Shown here: piece after piece, positions 16,542 through 23,850 of the stretch
Layout of the letters: every line of letters starts with the position of its first letter
How positions within the stretch are numbered: the first letter of the stretch is position 1
Position numbers and translations under genes: made by a program
Source: Sulfurospirillum oryzae
GTDB lineage: Bacteria; Campylobacterota; Campylobacteria; Campylobacterales; Sulfurospirillaceae
DNA length: 64,000 nt
Assembly: GCF_025770725.1 (NCBI RefSeq)
Contig: NZ_JANZKZ010000003.1
Location: 1-64,000, forward strand
Reading direction: 5' to 3'
Notes under the pieces: model-generated
Seen by the model: only the letters and a program-made list of their open reading frames with translations
The model's database searches: none
What the model was told of the DNA's origin: nothing

Positions 16542-16580
16542 GCTTTGCCTTTCAAAAGATGAAATTATAACGCAATATTG

Positions 16581-17498
16581 ATGGATAAAAAAATGAATCG
16601 TGTACAAAAAGGAAACATTGCAGGTATTGTTGCTATTTTACTTTGGGCGACGTTAGCACTTTTTACCGTGTTTACCAACCGTATTCCTCCCTTTGAATTG
16701 ACATTTATTGCCTTTAGCATTGCTTTTACCATAGGGCTTTTTTTGTGGATCAAAGAGGGGAAAGGCATTTTAATTCATCTTAAATTGCCATGGAAAGTCT
16801 GGCTTGTGGGTATTTATGGTCTCTTTGGCTACCATTTTTTTTACTTTTTAGCGCTTAAAAGCGCACCTGCTTTGGAAGCCAATCTTATTAATTACCTTTG
16901 GCCTTTACTGATTGTGCTTTTAAGTGCATTTTTGCCCAATGAAAAATTGCGCTGGTTTCATATCGTAGGAGCACTTTTAGGTTTTTTCGGCGCATTGGTT
17001 TTAATAGGGTTTGGTAAAGAGATTAGCTTCTCTTCTCAGTACACACAAGGTTACATGTACGCATTGTTATGCGCGTTTATTTGGAGTAGTTATTCTGTTC
17101 TTTCCCGCTATTTTGGAACGGTTCCTACACTCTGTGTGGGTGCTTTTTGTGGCGCAAGCGCGCTGCTTTCGCTTGTAGCGCATTTGGTGTTTGAACAGAC
17201 GTATATTCCTGAGCCAGAAGAGTTTATTGCCGCTATTGGACTAGGGCTTGGACCTGTTGGTGTGGCATTTTTTGTGTGGGATTATGGCATGAAGCAAGGC
17301 GACATCAAATTTATCGGTTCACTCTCCTACGCAACGCCACTTCTTTCAACCTTGATGCTTGTTCTCTTTGGACGATCATCACCAAACAGTGCCATTTGGT
17401 TGGCATGTTCTCTGATCGTCCTAGGTTCCATCATCTCTTCACTTCCTTTTTTCAAAGGGTTATGGCTAAGGCTTAGTACTCGTAATCGACCACTTTAG
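16581..17498 (+). CDS. EamA/DMT-family membrane transporter
   Basis: About 305 residues with ten hydrophobic segments in two EamA repeats (first from IAGIVAILLWATLALFTVF, second from GYMYALLCAFIWSSYSVLSR). The family exports or exchanges metabolites such as amino acids; the substrate is unknown. The ATG at 16581 follows an in-frame TTG at 16578; no good ribosome site helps the choice. The 3' end overlaps the convergent Dabb gene by 26 bases. Confidence 0.85.
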   Translation: MDKKMNRVQKGNIAGIVAILLWATLALFTVFTNRIPPFELTFIAFSIAFTIGLFLWIKEGKGILIHLKLPWKVWLVGIYGLFGYHFFYFLALKSAPALEANLINYLWPLLIVLLSAFLPNEKLRWFHIVGALLGFFGALVLIGFGKEISFSSQYTQGYMYALLCAFIWSSYSVLSRYFGTVPTLCVGAFCGASALLSLVAHLVFEQTYIPEPEEFIAAIGLGLGPVGVAFFVWDYGMKQGDIKFIGSLSYATPLLSTLMLVLFGRSSPNSAIWLACSLIVLGSIISSLPFFKGLWLRLSTRNRPL

Positions 17499-17760
17499 AG
17501 ACCGCACTTAGTGATTTGATAAAGTTAACCACTTCAACATGAATTGGATGCGTAGCGTATGTTTGTAAGTCCTCTTTCGTTTCAAAATCACTCACAAGAG
17601 CAACATCAAAGGCGCGCTCTTCGGGTGAAAAATTGATACCTACTTCAAGATGTTTAACTAAATCAAGCTTACCTTGCATACTCATAATGCGATCTTTCAC
17701 CGCTTGCTTATTGGCTTCAGAATTATCAGGTAGTTTGAAAAATACAATATGTTTAACCAT
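17473..17760 (-). CDS. Dabb (stress-responsive alpha/beta barrel) domain protein
   Basis: A 95-residue protein starting MVKHIVFFKL with the family ending SLSAVSKVVDYEY and the central FDVALVSDFETKEDLQTYATHP segment. Dabb proteins are dimeric ferredoxin-like barrels; most have no proven reaction. GAAGGAG precedes the ATG at 17760, so the longer upstream frame is not used. Confidence 0.9.
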   Translation of the reverse strand: MVKHIVFFKLPDNSEANKQAVKDRIMSMQGKLDLVKHLEVGINFSPEERAFDVALVSDFETKEDLQTYATHPIHVEVVNFIKSLSAVSKVVDYEY

Positions 17761-17892
17761 TTTTTCTCCTTCATTTTTGGACATTATAACAAATAAATAT
17801 GCTAAAAAGATGATGGTGTTTCGTGTGACATTTAACACTAATTTAACACTTAGGGAATAAACTCAATAATATTTTCCAAAAAGGAGTAGGGT

Positions 17893-19023
17893 ATGCAAAA
17901 AAGCCTATGGGCGTTGTTTTTCGCAATGGTTTTCGCATTGGGATTACACGCAGAAGAGTTCAATAAAATGGCAACAGGCGAGCCTGAGTTAATTCAAAAA
18001 GGTGATGAAAAAGCGTATTGCCCAGTATGCGGCATGAGTTTGAAAATGTTCTACAAAACATCGCACAGTGTTATCTTGAAAGATGGTACGGCAAAACAGT
18101 ACTGTTCAATGCGCTGTCTTGCATCAGATTGGAAGTCTATTGAGTCTAGTGTCAAACAAATACTTGTTACCGAAGTTAAAAGTGAAAAACTGGTTGATGT
18201 CAAAAATGTCTTTTATGTGGTAGGCTCAAAAGTTCCTGGAACGATGAGTATGGTCAGTAAACTTGCTTTTGCTAATGAAGCCGATGCTAAGGCATTTGCA
18301 TCAGAAAATGGTGGCGAAGTGATGAATTTTGATGCGGCGTTTGCCAAAGCAAAAGCCTCTTTGGCAGATGATGTGGATGAGTTTATTAAGAAAAAGCAAA
18401 AAGGCGCTTATCCGATGGGTGAGAAAATTTACAATGCAAAATGTCAAAAAGAGAAAATCCATTTGCATGATTTCAACACCATTGCAGAACTCAAAGTTAG
18501 CGTGAAAAAAACACAAGTGTGTGGAGAGGTGAATGAACAAGAGCTTCAAGCGGTTTCACTTTACTTGTGGGAAGTTTTACGTCTTGAATCGCACGATCAT
18601 AAAACAACTATTCATGTTGAAAAAGATGAAAAATGCCCAGTATGCGGCATGTTTGCTTACAAATATCCTAAATGGGCAGTTCGTATGAATTATGTTGACA
18701 ATGGCAAACAAATCAGTCATGCATTTGATGGCGTCAAAGATATGTTGAAGTTCTATCACAATCCTGCAAAATGGGGTAATTACACCAAACATAACGATGC
18801 AGATCTTACCATCTTAGTGAGTGATTATTATACGGGAGAGGCGATGGATGGTAAAAAAGCATTCTACGTCGTCGGTAGCGATGTCATGGGACCAATGGGG
18901 AAAGAGTTTGTTCCTTTTAAAACATTCAAAAGCGCACAAACGTTTATGAAAGACCATAAAGGCTTACAAGTTGTCGAATTTTCTAAAATCGATGAAGCTC
19001 TAATTGACGCGCAAGAGAAATAA
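17893..19023 (+). CDS. Secreted protein with two NosL-like domains
   Basis: A 376-residue protein with a signal peptide (MQKSLWALFFAMVFALGLHA). It has two NosL-type modules: YCPVCGMSLKMFYKTSH with YCSMRC (residues about 37-80), and KCPVCGMFAYKYPKWAVRM (about 250-270), each followed by the usual KAFYVVGSDVMGPMG-type segment. A short cytochrome-like region lies between (EKIYNAKCQKEKIHLHDFN). NosL proteins bind Cu(I) and help mature nitrous-oxide reductase. No nos gene is visible here, so the client is unknown; a periplasmic metal chaperone role is the inference. Confidence 0.85.
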   Translation: MQKSLWALFFAMVFALGLHAEEFNKMATGEPELIQKGDEKAYCPVCGMSLKMFYKTSHSVILKDGTAKQYCSMRCLASDWKSIESSVKQILVTEVKSEKLVDVKNVFYVVGSKVPGTMSMVSKLAFANEADAKAFASENGGEVMNFDAAFAKAKASLADDVDEFIKKKQKGAYPMGEKIYNAKCQKEKIHLHDFNTIAELKVSVKKTQVCGEVNEQELQAVSLYLWEVLRLESHDHKTTIHVEKDEKCPVCGMFAYKYPKWAVRMNYVDNGKQISHAFDGVKDMLKFYHNPAKWGNYTKHNDADLTILVSDYYTGEAMDGKKAFYVVGSDVMGPMGKEFVPFKTFKSAQTFMKDHKGLQVVEFSKIDEALIDAQEK

Positions 19024-19027
19024 TCAT

Positions 19028-20197
19028 TTACGCTAATGTGTGAGGTTGCTCGAAGATATAGCCCTGAAAAAGGTCAAAATCAAGCTCTCGAGCCGCCTCT
19101 ACAATGGCTTTAGCGTTAAGTTGCGTTGCCACGGTTTGAATTTTTTTATGCCTGCATAACTTTAGAATCGTTTTACATGTAAGCAGTGTGGATGCGTCTA
19201 ATGCAAGATTTCGAATAATGTCTCCACGTACTTTGACCACATCAATCAGGCCATCAGGAAAATAGGTGATGAGATTGATATTATCGACATTATCAAGTGC
19301 TATTAACATACCCTCTTTTTTAAGCTCACTCATGGCAGAGCTTAGTGATTCAAGCGGTGTGCTCTCTTCGTATTGAATTTCCAAAACAATATTTTTCCCC
19401 GCGAATGAACGTTTGAGAAAATCAACGCGTGCTTGGTTAATCAAGTCTTCTGAGGAAAGATTGAGCGCAAGGCGTAGCCCTTTTTGCGTAGACAAATCAG
19501 CAACACTCTTAACAATACTCTCAAATAACGGTTCATAAAGGTTGCGCTCTTTTGCAATTTTTAAAAAGAGTTTAGGCGATTGTAGTGTTTGATGATAGGC
19601 TAAACGAAGCAGTGCTTCTGCGTAGAATGGTTGTTCATTTCGATCAACAATAGTTTGAAAATGAAGAACAATTTGCCCGCTTTCAATCGCACTTTTCATC
19701 ATTGCTTCGATGGCTTCTTCATTTTCGCTCATGAGGATATTGGCAAATTCGGAGTAGGTCACAAAAGGTTGGTTTTCCGCTTTTGCGACCAAAAGGGCTT
19801 TTTGCGCTTTCTCTAATGGTTCAAAATGGTCAAAGCTGATTCCAATGTGTACTTCCACATCAATGTTTTGATTTTGATAGGCATAACTTAGACGCTGAAG
19901 TGTGTCGCAAAGTGCACAGGTAATGCGTTCCATTTTTGAAAGTTCAAATGGGGTGTCAAGCAATAGGGCAAACTTATCGTCCTTAATGCGAAAAAGCTCC
20001 ATTTCATGCGCTTTTGCAAAGCAGGTAAGCGTCATGGAAAAGGCACATAAGACAAAATTTCCACCTTCATCACCGTGTTCAAGGTTGATGTTTTTAAATT
20101 GTTTGATGTCCACTAAAAAGAGTTTTGGACTTTTACATGTAAGCAGTTTTTCTTCAAAAGCGTTATGTGAGTGGACTTTGGTGAGCGCATCAATCAT
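19028..20197 (-). CDS. Degenerate GGDEF-EAL domain protein (probably catalytically inactive)
   Basis: A 389-residue soluble protein with an N-terminal GGDEF-like domain whose active motif is replaced (RIKDDKFALLL where GGDEF is expected) and a C-terminal EAL-like domain that keeps AEALLRL but has lost the DDFG motif (IALDNVDNINL). It is therefore unlikely to make or degrade cyclic di-GMP and may act as an effector or binding protein. It overlaps mobA by 4 bases (ATGA) at the end of the leuC-mobA transcript. Confidence 0.8.
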   Translation of the reverse strand: MIDALTKVHSHNAFEEKLLTCKSPKLFLVDIKQFKNINLEHGDEGGNFVLCAFSMTLTCFAKAHEMELFRIKDDKFALLLDTPFELSKMERITCALCDTLQRLSYAYQNQNIDVEVHIGISFDHFEPLEKAQKALLVAKAENQPFVTYSEFANILMSENEEAIEAMMKSAIESGQIVLHFQTIVDRNEQPFYAEALLRLAYHQTLQSPKLFLKIAKERNLYEPLFESIVKSVADLSTQKGLRLALNLSSEDLINQARVDFLKRSFAGKNIVLEIQYEESTPLESLSSAMSELKKEGMLIALDNVDNINLITYFPDGLIDVVKVRGDIIRNLALDASTLLTCKTILKLCRHKKIQTVATQLNAKAIVEAARELDFDLFQGYIFEQPHTLA

Positions 20198-20766
20198 AAA
20201 AGCTCCTGTGCTTTTTTATACTCTTCGGGATGATTAAGGTTTAAAAAAGGGGCATCATCTTCAAACGGAACATAGTGCGTGTTACTTTGTTGTAACATAA
20301 GACGTATTTTGTGCTCATTTCGTGAGAGTAGTTCGCGAATTTTCTCTGTAATGGAAGGTGCGTAAATCGCGCAGAGCTGATGTGAAGAGCAAGGTGAGGT
20401 TGCAACAACGGCATCGTGGTTCGCTAATTGCTGATAAAGTTTTTCAAAAATTTCGGGTGTAACAAAAGGAGTATCCACACTGAGGACGCATACAGGCGTT
20501 TGAAAGTGTTCCAAAATAGAGAGGAGGGCAACCAGAGGTGAATGCTCGACATAACTGGCATCATCTTCAATAAAAGAGGCATCAAAATCAAATTTGGTTC
20601 GGCTTTTTGTGCTTACATGTAAACTGGAAAAGTAAGGTTTGAGTCTGTGTAGTTGAAATTCAGTCAGTGTTTTAAAATCGCCAAAGGGAAGCAATGCTTT
20701 GTCGCTTCCCATGCGTGAACTTTTTCCCCCTGCGATGATAACCAAAGGCAGTGGAATGAAAAGCAT
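20194..20766 (-). CDS. mobA: Molybdenum cofactor guanylyltransferase MobA
   Basis: A 190-residue nucleotidyltransferase with the MobA signature AGGKSSRMGSDKALLPFG and the metal-binding LSVDTPFVTPEIF. MobA joins GMP to molybdopterin to make the bis-MGD cofactor required by the type II enzyme in this window. Its ATG overlaps the leuC stop (TAATG), an odd pairing of leucine synthesis and cofactor maturation. Confidence 0.92.
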   Translation of the reverse strand: MLFIPLPLVIIAGGKSSRMGSDKALLPFGDFKTLTEFQLHRLKPYFSSLHVSTKSRTKFDFDASFIEDDASYVEHSPLVALLSILEHFQTPVCVLSVDTPFVTPEIFEKLYQQLANHDAVVATSPCSSHQLCAIYAPSITEKIRELLSRNEHKIRLMLQQSNTHYVPFEDDAPFLNLNHPEEYKKAQELL

Positions 20767-22031
20767 TAGAGTGTTCTAGGATCGGTTATTTTGCCCATTA
20801 CCGCACTGGCCGCTGCCACAGCAGAGTTGGCAAGGTAGATTTCGCTCGTACGTGCTCCCATGCGTCCTACAAAGTTACGATTGGTTGTGGAAACGCAACG
20901 TTCACCTTCGCCCAAAATGCCCATATAGCCACCTAAACAAGCACCACAGGTTGGGTTACTAAAGACAGCTCCTGCTTCAACAAAGATGTCAACAAGACCC
21001 TCTTTTTGTGCTTGCAAGGAGATTTTTTGTGTTGCTGGAGTGATGATAAGGCGTGTTTTGCGTGCCACTTTGCGACCCTTTAAGATGCTTGCCGCGATGC
21101 GTAGATCTTCCAATCGGCCGTTAGTACAACTGCCGATAAAGACTTGATCGATGCTCAAATCATCTTTGACAGCTTGATTGATCGATTTGCCATTCGATGG
21201 TAAAAACGGATAGGCAATCACAGGATCAAGGTTTGCGACATCGATGTGAAGCACTTGCATATAAGTAGCATCATCGTCTGAGTAGAAGAATTTTGGCTCA
21301 CGTGCAAGATTTTTGTCTTTTAAAAATGCTTTGGTTGTTTCATCGACAGCCACAATACCGCTTTTAGCACCCGCTTCAATCGCCATATTGCAAAGAGAGA
21401 AACGATCATCCATGCTAAGATGTGCAATGGTGTCACCTGTAAATTCAAGCGTGCGGTACAATGCACCGTCCACACCTAAAATACGAATCACCTCAAGGAT
21501 AAGATCTTTTCCATAAACATGTTGTTTTGGCTTTCCACTAAAGACGACTTTGATGGATTCTGGGACTTTAAACCAGTTCTCACCCGTAATCATCGCAAAC
21601 GCAAGGTCGGTTGATCCCATACCCGTAGCAAAAGCGCCTAAAGCTCCATGCGTACAGGTGTGTGAGTCTGCGCCGATGATGACATCGCCTGGAACCACAA
21701 GTCCTTTTTCAGGTAAAAGCGCGTGCTCAATGCCCATGTCTTTTTCATCAAAATAGTGTTTGAGGTCATGTTTGTAAGCAAATTCACGGCTGATTTTTGC
21801 TTGGTTTGCACTGGCAATATCTTTGGCGGGGATGTAGTGATCCATAACGATACTAAAACCATCGGGATTGGCAAGCTTAGTCGCGCCACTCTCTTCAAAC
21901 GCTCTGATCGAGATAGGTGTGGTAATGTCGTTGCCGATAACCATATCGATTTTACTTTTAATAATCTCGCCCGCTTTTACTGCGTGACCCACGTGGTCGC
22001 TAAAAATCTTTTCAGTGATGGTTTGTCCCAT
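20766..22031 (-). CDS. leuC: 3-Isopropylmalate dehydratase large subunit (LeuC, short HacA-type)
   Basis: A 421-residue aconitase-superfamily protein with the cluster-binding Cys in GSCTNGRLEDL and NPTCGACLGG, and DSHTCTHGALGAFATG. With LeuD (not in view) it isomerises 2- to 3-isopropylmalate in leucine synthesis. The length matches the approximately 420-residue archaeal/anaerobe type, not the approximately 465-residue E. coli type; homoaconitase activity is a less likely alternative. One TTACATGTAA palindrome lies 14 bases before its start codon. Confidence 0.88.
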   Translation of the reverse strand: MGQTITEKIFSDHVGHAVKAGEIIKSKIDMVIGNDITTPISIRAFEESGATKLANPDGFSIVMDHYIPAKDIASANQAKISREFAYKHDLKHYFDEKDMGIEHALLPEKGLVVPGDVIIGADSHTCTHGALGAFATGMGSTDLAFAMITGENWFKVPESIKVVFSGKPKQHVYGKDLILEVIRILGVDGALYRTLEFTGDTIAHLSMDDRFSLCNMAIEAGAKSGIVAVDETTKAFLKDKNLAREPKFFYSDDDATYMQVLHIDVANLDPVIAYPFLPSNGKSINQAVKDDLSIDQVFIGSCTNGRLEDLRIAASILKGRKVARKTRLIITPATQKISLQAQKEGLVDIFVEAGAVFSNPTCGACLGGYMGILGEGERCVSTTNRNFVGRMGARTSEIYLANSAVAAASAVMGKITDPRTL

Positions 22032-22044
22032 GGTATGCCTTTTG

Positions 22045-22056
22045 TTTACATGTAAA
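22045..22056. repeat. TTTACATGTAAA palindrome in the leuC leader
   Basis: A full 12-bp palindrome just upstream of the leuC ribosome site, one of 26 exact copies of the TTACATGTAA core in the window. Confidence 0.85.
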
Positions 22057-22083
22057 ATATGCGTATTTTAGCAAAAAAAGGTT

Positions 22084-22128
22084 TAAGAAAAAAAAAGAGG
22101 GAAAAGAGTTGCCATTCTTGACAACTCT
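22084..22128 (-). terminator. Rho-independent terminator of the DUF2892 gene
   Basis: On the minus strand AGAGTTG and CAACTCT (22128-22122 and 22111-22105) form a 7-bp stem, followed by TTTCCCTC and a long T-run. It lies about 60 bases after the stop at 22191. Confidence 0.75.
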
Positions 22129-22139
22129 TGTGAATAAGC

Positions 22140-22159
22140 TTTTTGTAAAGTTACAAAAA
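22140..22159. repeat. Perfect 20-bp near-palindrome between the DUF2892 stop and its terminator
   Basis: TTTTTGTAA, AG, TTACAAAAA: 9-bp perfect arms around two bases. It resembles a Crp/Fnr-type site or a small hairpin, but its position after a stop codon gives no clear promoter to control. Confidence 0.5.
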
Positions 22160-22190
22160 TTTCTACTCTCTAGATGGCGTTATAAAACAG

Positions 22191-22418
22191 TTATCGACCG
22201 CAGCCACAACCACCACTGCCGCATGAATCACTGTTATCATTTTTAGAGGTGTCGATGGAGAATGGAAGATACGCTGGGCAAAAGCGAATAAGCGCTGTTC
22301 CTAATAAAACGATACCGATTAAGCCAAACCAACTGTTAAAAATGACTCCTAAAATAATGACGGCAATACCTGCAATCGCGCGAATCATTCTGTCTGTTTT
22401 TCCTACATTGCACTTCAT
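22191..22418 (-). CDS. DUF2892 membrane protein with a Cys/Gly tail
   Basis: A 75-residue protein: MKCNVGKTDRMIRAIAGIA is the standard DUF2892 (YgaP-like) opening, followed by two hydrophobic segments, RFCPAYLPF, and an unusual terminal SCGSGGCGCGR. YgaP relatives are linked to rhodaneses and sulfur handling; here the tail could bind metal or sulfur. The ATG at 22418 is chosen because AAGGAG lies before it; the longer frame to 22481 would cross the promoter. A Crp/Fnr-type operator and TATAAT lie directly upstream. Confidence 0.85.
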   Translation of the reverse strand: MKCNVGKTDRMIRAIAGIAVIILGVIFNSWFGLIGIVLLGTALIRFCPAYLPFSIDTSKNDNSDSCGSGGCGCGR

Positions 22419-22445
22419 TGTAAACTCCTTATTTTGATTTTGGTT

Positions 22446-22451
22446 ATTATA
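22446..22451 (-). promoter_or_regulatory. -10 box of the DUF2892 gene
   Basis: Minus-strand TATAAT, 28 bases before the ATG. The predicted start of transcription near 22439 puts the operator at 22475-22488 about 42 bases upstream. Confidence 0.6.
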
Positions 22452-22474
22452 AAACAAAAAAGCTTTATTTGTCA

Positions 22475-22488
22475 GTAACATACGTTAC
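22475..22488. promoter_or_regulatory. Crp/Fnr-type operator GTAAC-N4-GTTAC
   Basis: GTAACATACGTTAC, with perfect 5-bp arms. The core TAAC-N4-GTTA matches half-sites of Campylobacterota Crp/Fnr regulators such as NssR (TTAAC-N4-GTTAA). Its centre is about -42 relative to the predicted start, the class II activator position, and the gene just upstream encodes a Crp/Fnr protein. Confidence 0.6.
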
Positions 22489-22495
22489 AAAAGTG

Positions 22496-23110
22496 TTACA
22501 AAATTTCAATCTCTTTACGATGTAGGCGAATGAGGTTTTGTTTTTCAAGGTCTTTAAGTACACGACTAATCACAACACGCGATGTTCCGAGCGCCTCTGC
22601 TATCTCCTCATGCGTTACTTGCACAATGTTGGAATGGTGTGAACCTAACCACTCCAAGATACGACTATCGAGTTTTTTAAATTTTATGTCTTGAATCAGT
22701 GTGGCAAGTGCATCGAGTTTAATTGTAAAAAGTGAAAAAACATAGTTGAGGTATGTGGGAGAACGGTGCATGAGGTGTTTGACAACCTCTTCATTAATGA
22801 GCCAGCCCTCTACATCGCTAAGACTTTGTGCTGTGCCAATGGCAGGTGTTTGCGAGATGGTGCTTGACGTGTTGATGACGCATTGCTCGCCCTCTTTGAG
22901 CGCATACAAAGGGATTTTTTTATCGTTTTCACCATACATATAAAGCTCTATCTCGCCTTTGCCTAAAAGCAAGATATCTTTACAAATGTCTTCTTGGTAA
23001 AAAAGGATGGTATTTTTGGGGATTGAAACGCGTTTCGCGTGTTGCGAAAGGTATTCAAACTCTTCATTACTTAAGGCTTTGGCAAATTCAAAATTGTTTA
23101 AACTCAGCAT
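22496..23110 (-). CDS. Crp/Fnr-family transcription regulator
   Basis: A 204-residue protein with an N-terminal cyclic-nucleotide-binding-like beta roll (LSQHAKRVSIPKNTILFYQ...) and a C-terminal winged helix whose recognition region reads THEEIAEALGTSRVVISRVL. No N-terminal Cys cluster is present, so it is not a canonical [4Fe-4S] FNR; the signal may be nitric oxide, redox or sulfur species. The palindrome at 23120-23129 supplies part of the AAAGG ribosome site before the ATG. Its stop lies 8 bases from a matching operator in front of the DUF2892 gene. Confidence 0.9.
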   Translation of the reverse strand: MLSLNNFEFAKALSNEEFEYLSQHAKRVSIPKNTILFYQEDICKDILLLGKGEIELYMYGENDKKIPLYALKEGEQCVINTSSTISQTPAIGTAQSLSDVEGWLINEEVVKHLMHRSPTYLNYVFSLFTIKLDALATLIQDIKFKKLDSRILEWLGSHHSNIVQVTHEEIAEALGTSRVVISRVLKDLEKQNLIRLHRKEIEIL

Positions 23111-23119
23111 TATTTACCT

Positions 23120-23129
23120 TTACATGTAA
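23120..23129. repeat. TTACATGTAA palindrome in the Crp/Fnr gene leader
   Basis: Exact copy; read on the minus strand its end merges with TAAAGG, the ribosome site of the regulator gene. Confidence 0.85.
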
Positions 23130-23200
23130 GAATGCTTTATTGTACAAAATATTTACCAAAAACTCTTTACGAAAGCGTTGTTAATGCTACATATTCAGGT

Positions 23201-23602
23201 TTAAGCAAAGCCTTTATAGTTTGCCAAAAAGCGTTTGATGCCTTCCGTTGAAAAAAGGGCTTCACTCCAAGGTTTTGGATCTATAATGTCAAAGTGTTTT
23301 TCTTTTAAAACGTACACACATGCCATAATCGGTTCATTTTTAACCAGAAGCTCCACCTCTTTACGCTCGTAATACTCGCCTTCAAAAGTATCAAGAATGA
23401 CCATATCTTCTTCGTTTATATCATAATAAACGACTCCTTCAACAAGCTCATCGGCTTGGAAGATGACAGGGTAAACATCTTCTTTGACAGAACGTCTCGC
23501 ATAGCCAGACAAGGTTGCTTTTTGCGAAAGATAATTTCCTTTGACCAGTCTATTCCAGACGTCTTCAAACATTAGTGATCCATACGTAAAGAGGTGTGTC
23601 AT
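23201..23602 (-). CDS. Gamma-glutamylcyclotransferase-like (GGCT/AIG2) protein
   Basis: A 133-residue protein opening MTHLFTYGSLM, the YGSL motif of the GGCT/AIG2 fold, with FEGEYYERKEVELLV carrying the conserved acidic residue. Family members cyclise gamma-glutamyl amines or peptides; the substrate here is open. The ATG at 23602 is selected by CAAGGAG eight bases upstream, over the longer frame to 23632. Confidence 0.85.
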   Translation of the reverse strand: MTHLFTYGSLMFEDVWNRLVKGNYLSQKATLSGYARRSVKEDVYPVIFQADELVEGVVYYDINEEDMVILDTFEGEYYERKEVELLVKNEPIMACVYVLKEKHFDIIDPKPWSEALFSTEGIKRFLANYKGFA

Positions 23603-23783
23603 GTGCCTGCTCCTTGATGAAAATAATACCATGCTTTTTAATCATTTTAGTGGTCAAAAACTGTGCAAATTGAGTGTGAAAAACAAAACAAAAAACTGCA
23701 TGATTTATATAAAAAAAGCGTAAAGTCATGTCAAAGTCACATTAAAATATAAAAAAGTGACTATTTTATGTCTTTCGTTTTAA

Positions 23784-23789
23784 TATAAT
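23784..23789 (+). promoter_or_regulatory. -10 box of the chemoreceptor gene
   Basis: A perfect TATAAT in an AT-rich region, about 60 bases before the start at 23851. The rest of the gap between 23603 and 23850 is AT-rich and I see no other feature in it. Confidence 0.5.
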
Positions 23790-23850
23790 TAACATTTAGT
23801 TATATAAATTAACTGGTGATTTTAATAAATATTATTAAGCGAGGGAATAT

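Noticed and set aside
17826-17862. Repeated TTTAACACT before the NosL gene as an operator
   Set aside because: Only two direct copies in an AT-rich region, without inverted symmetry; not enough to call.
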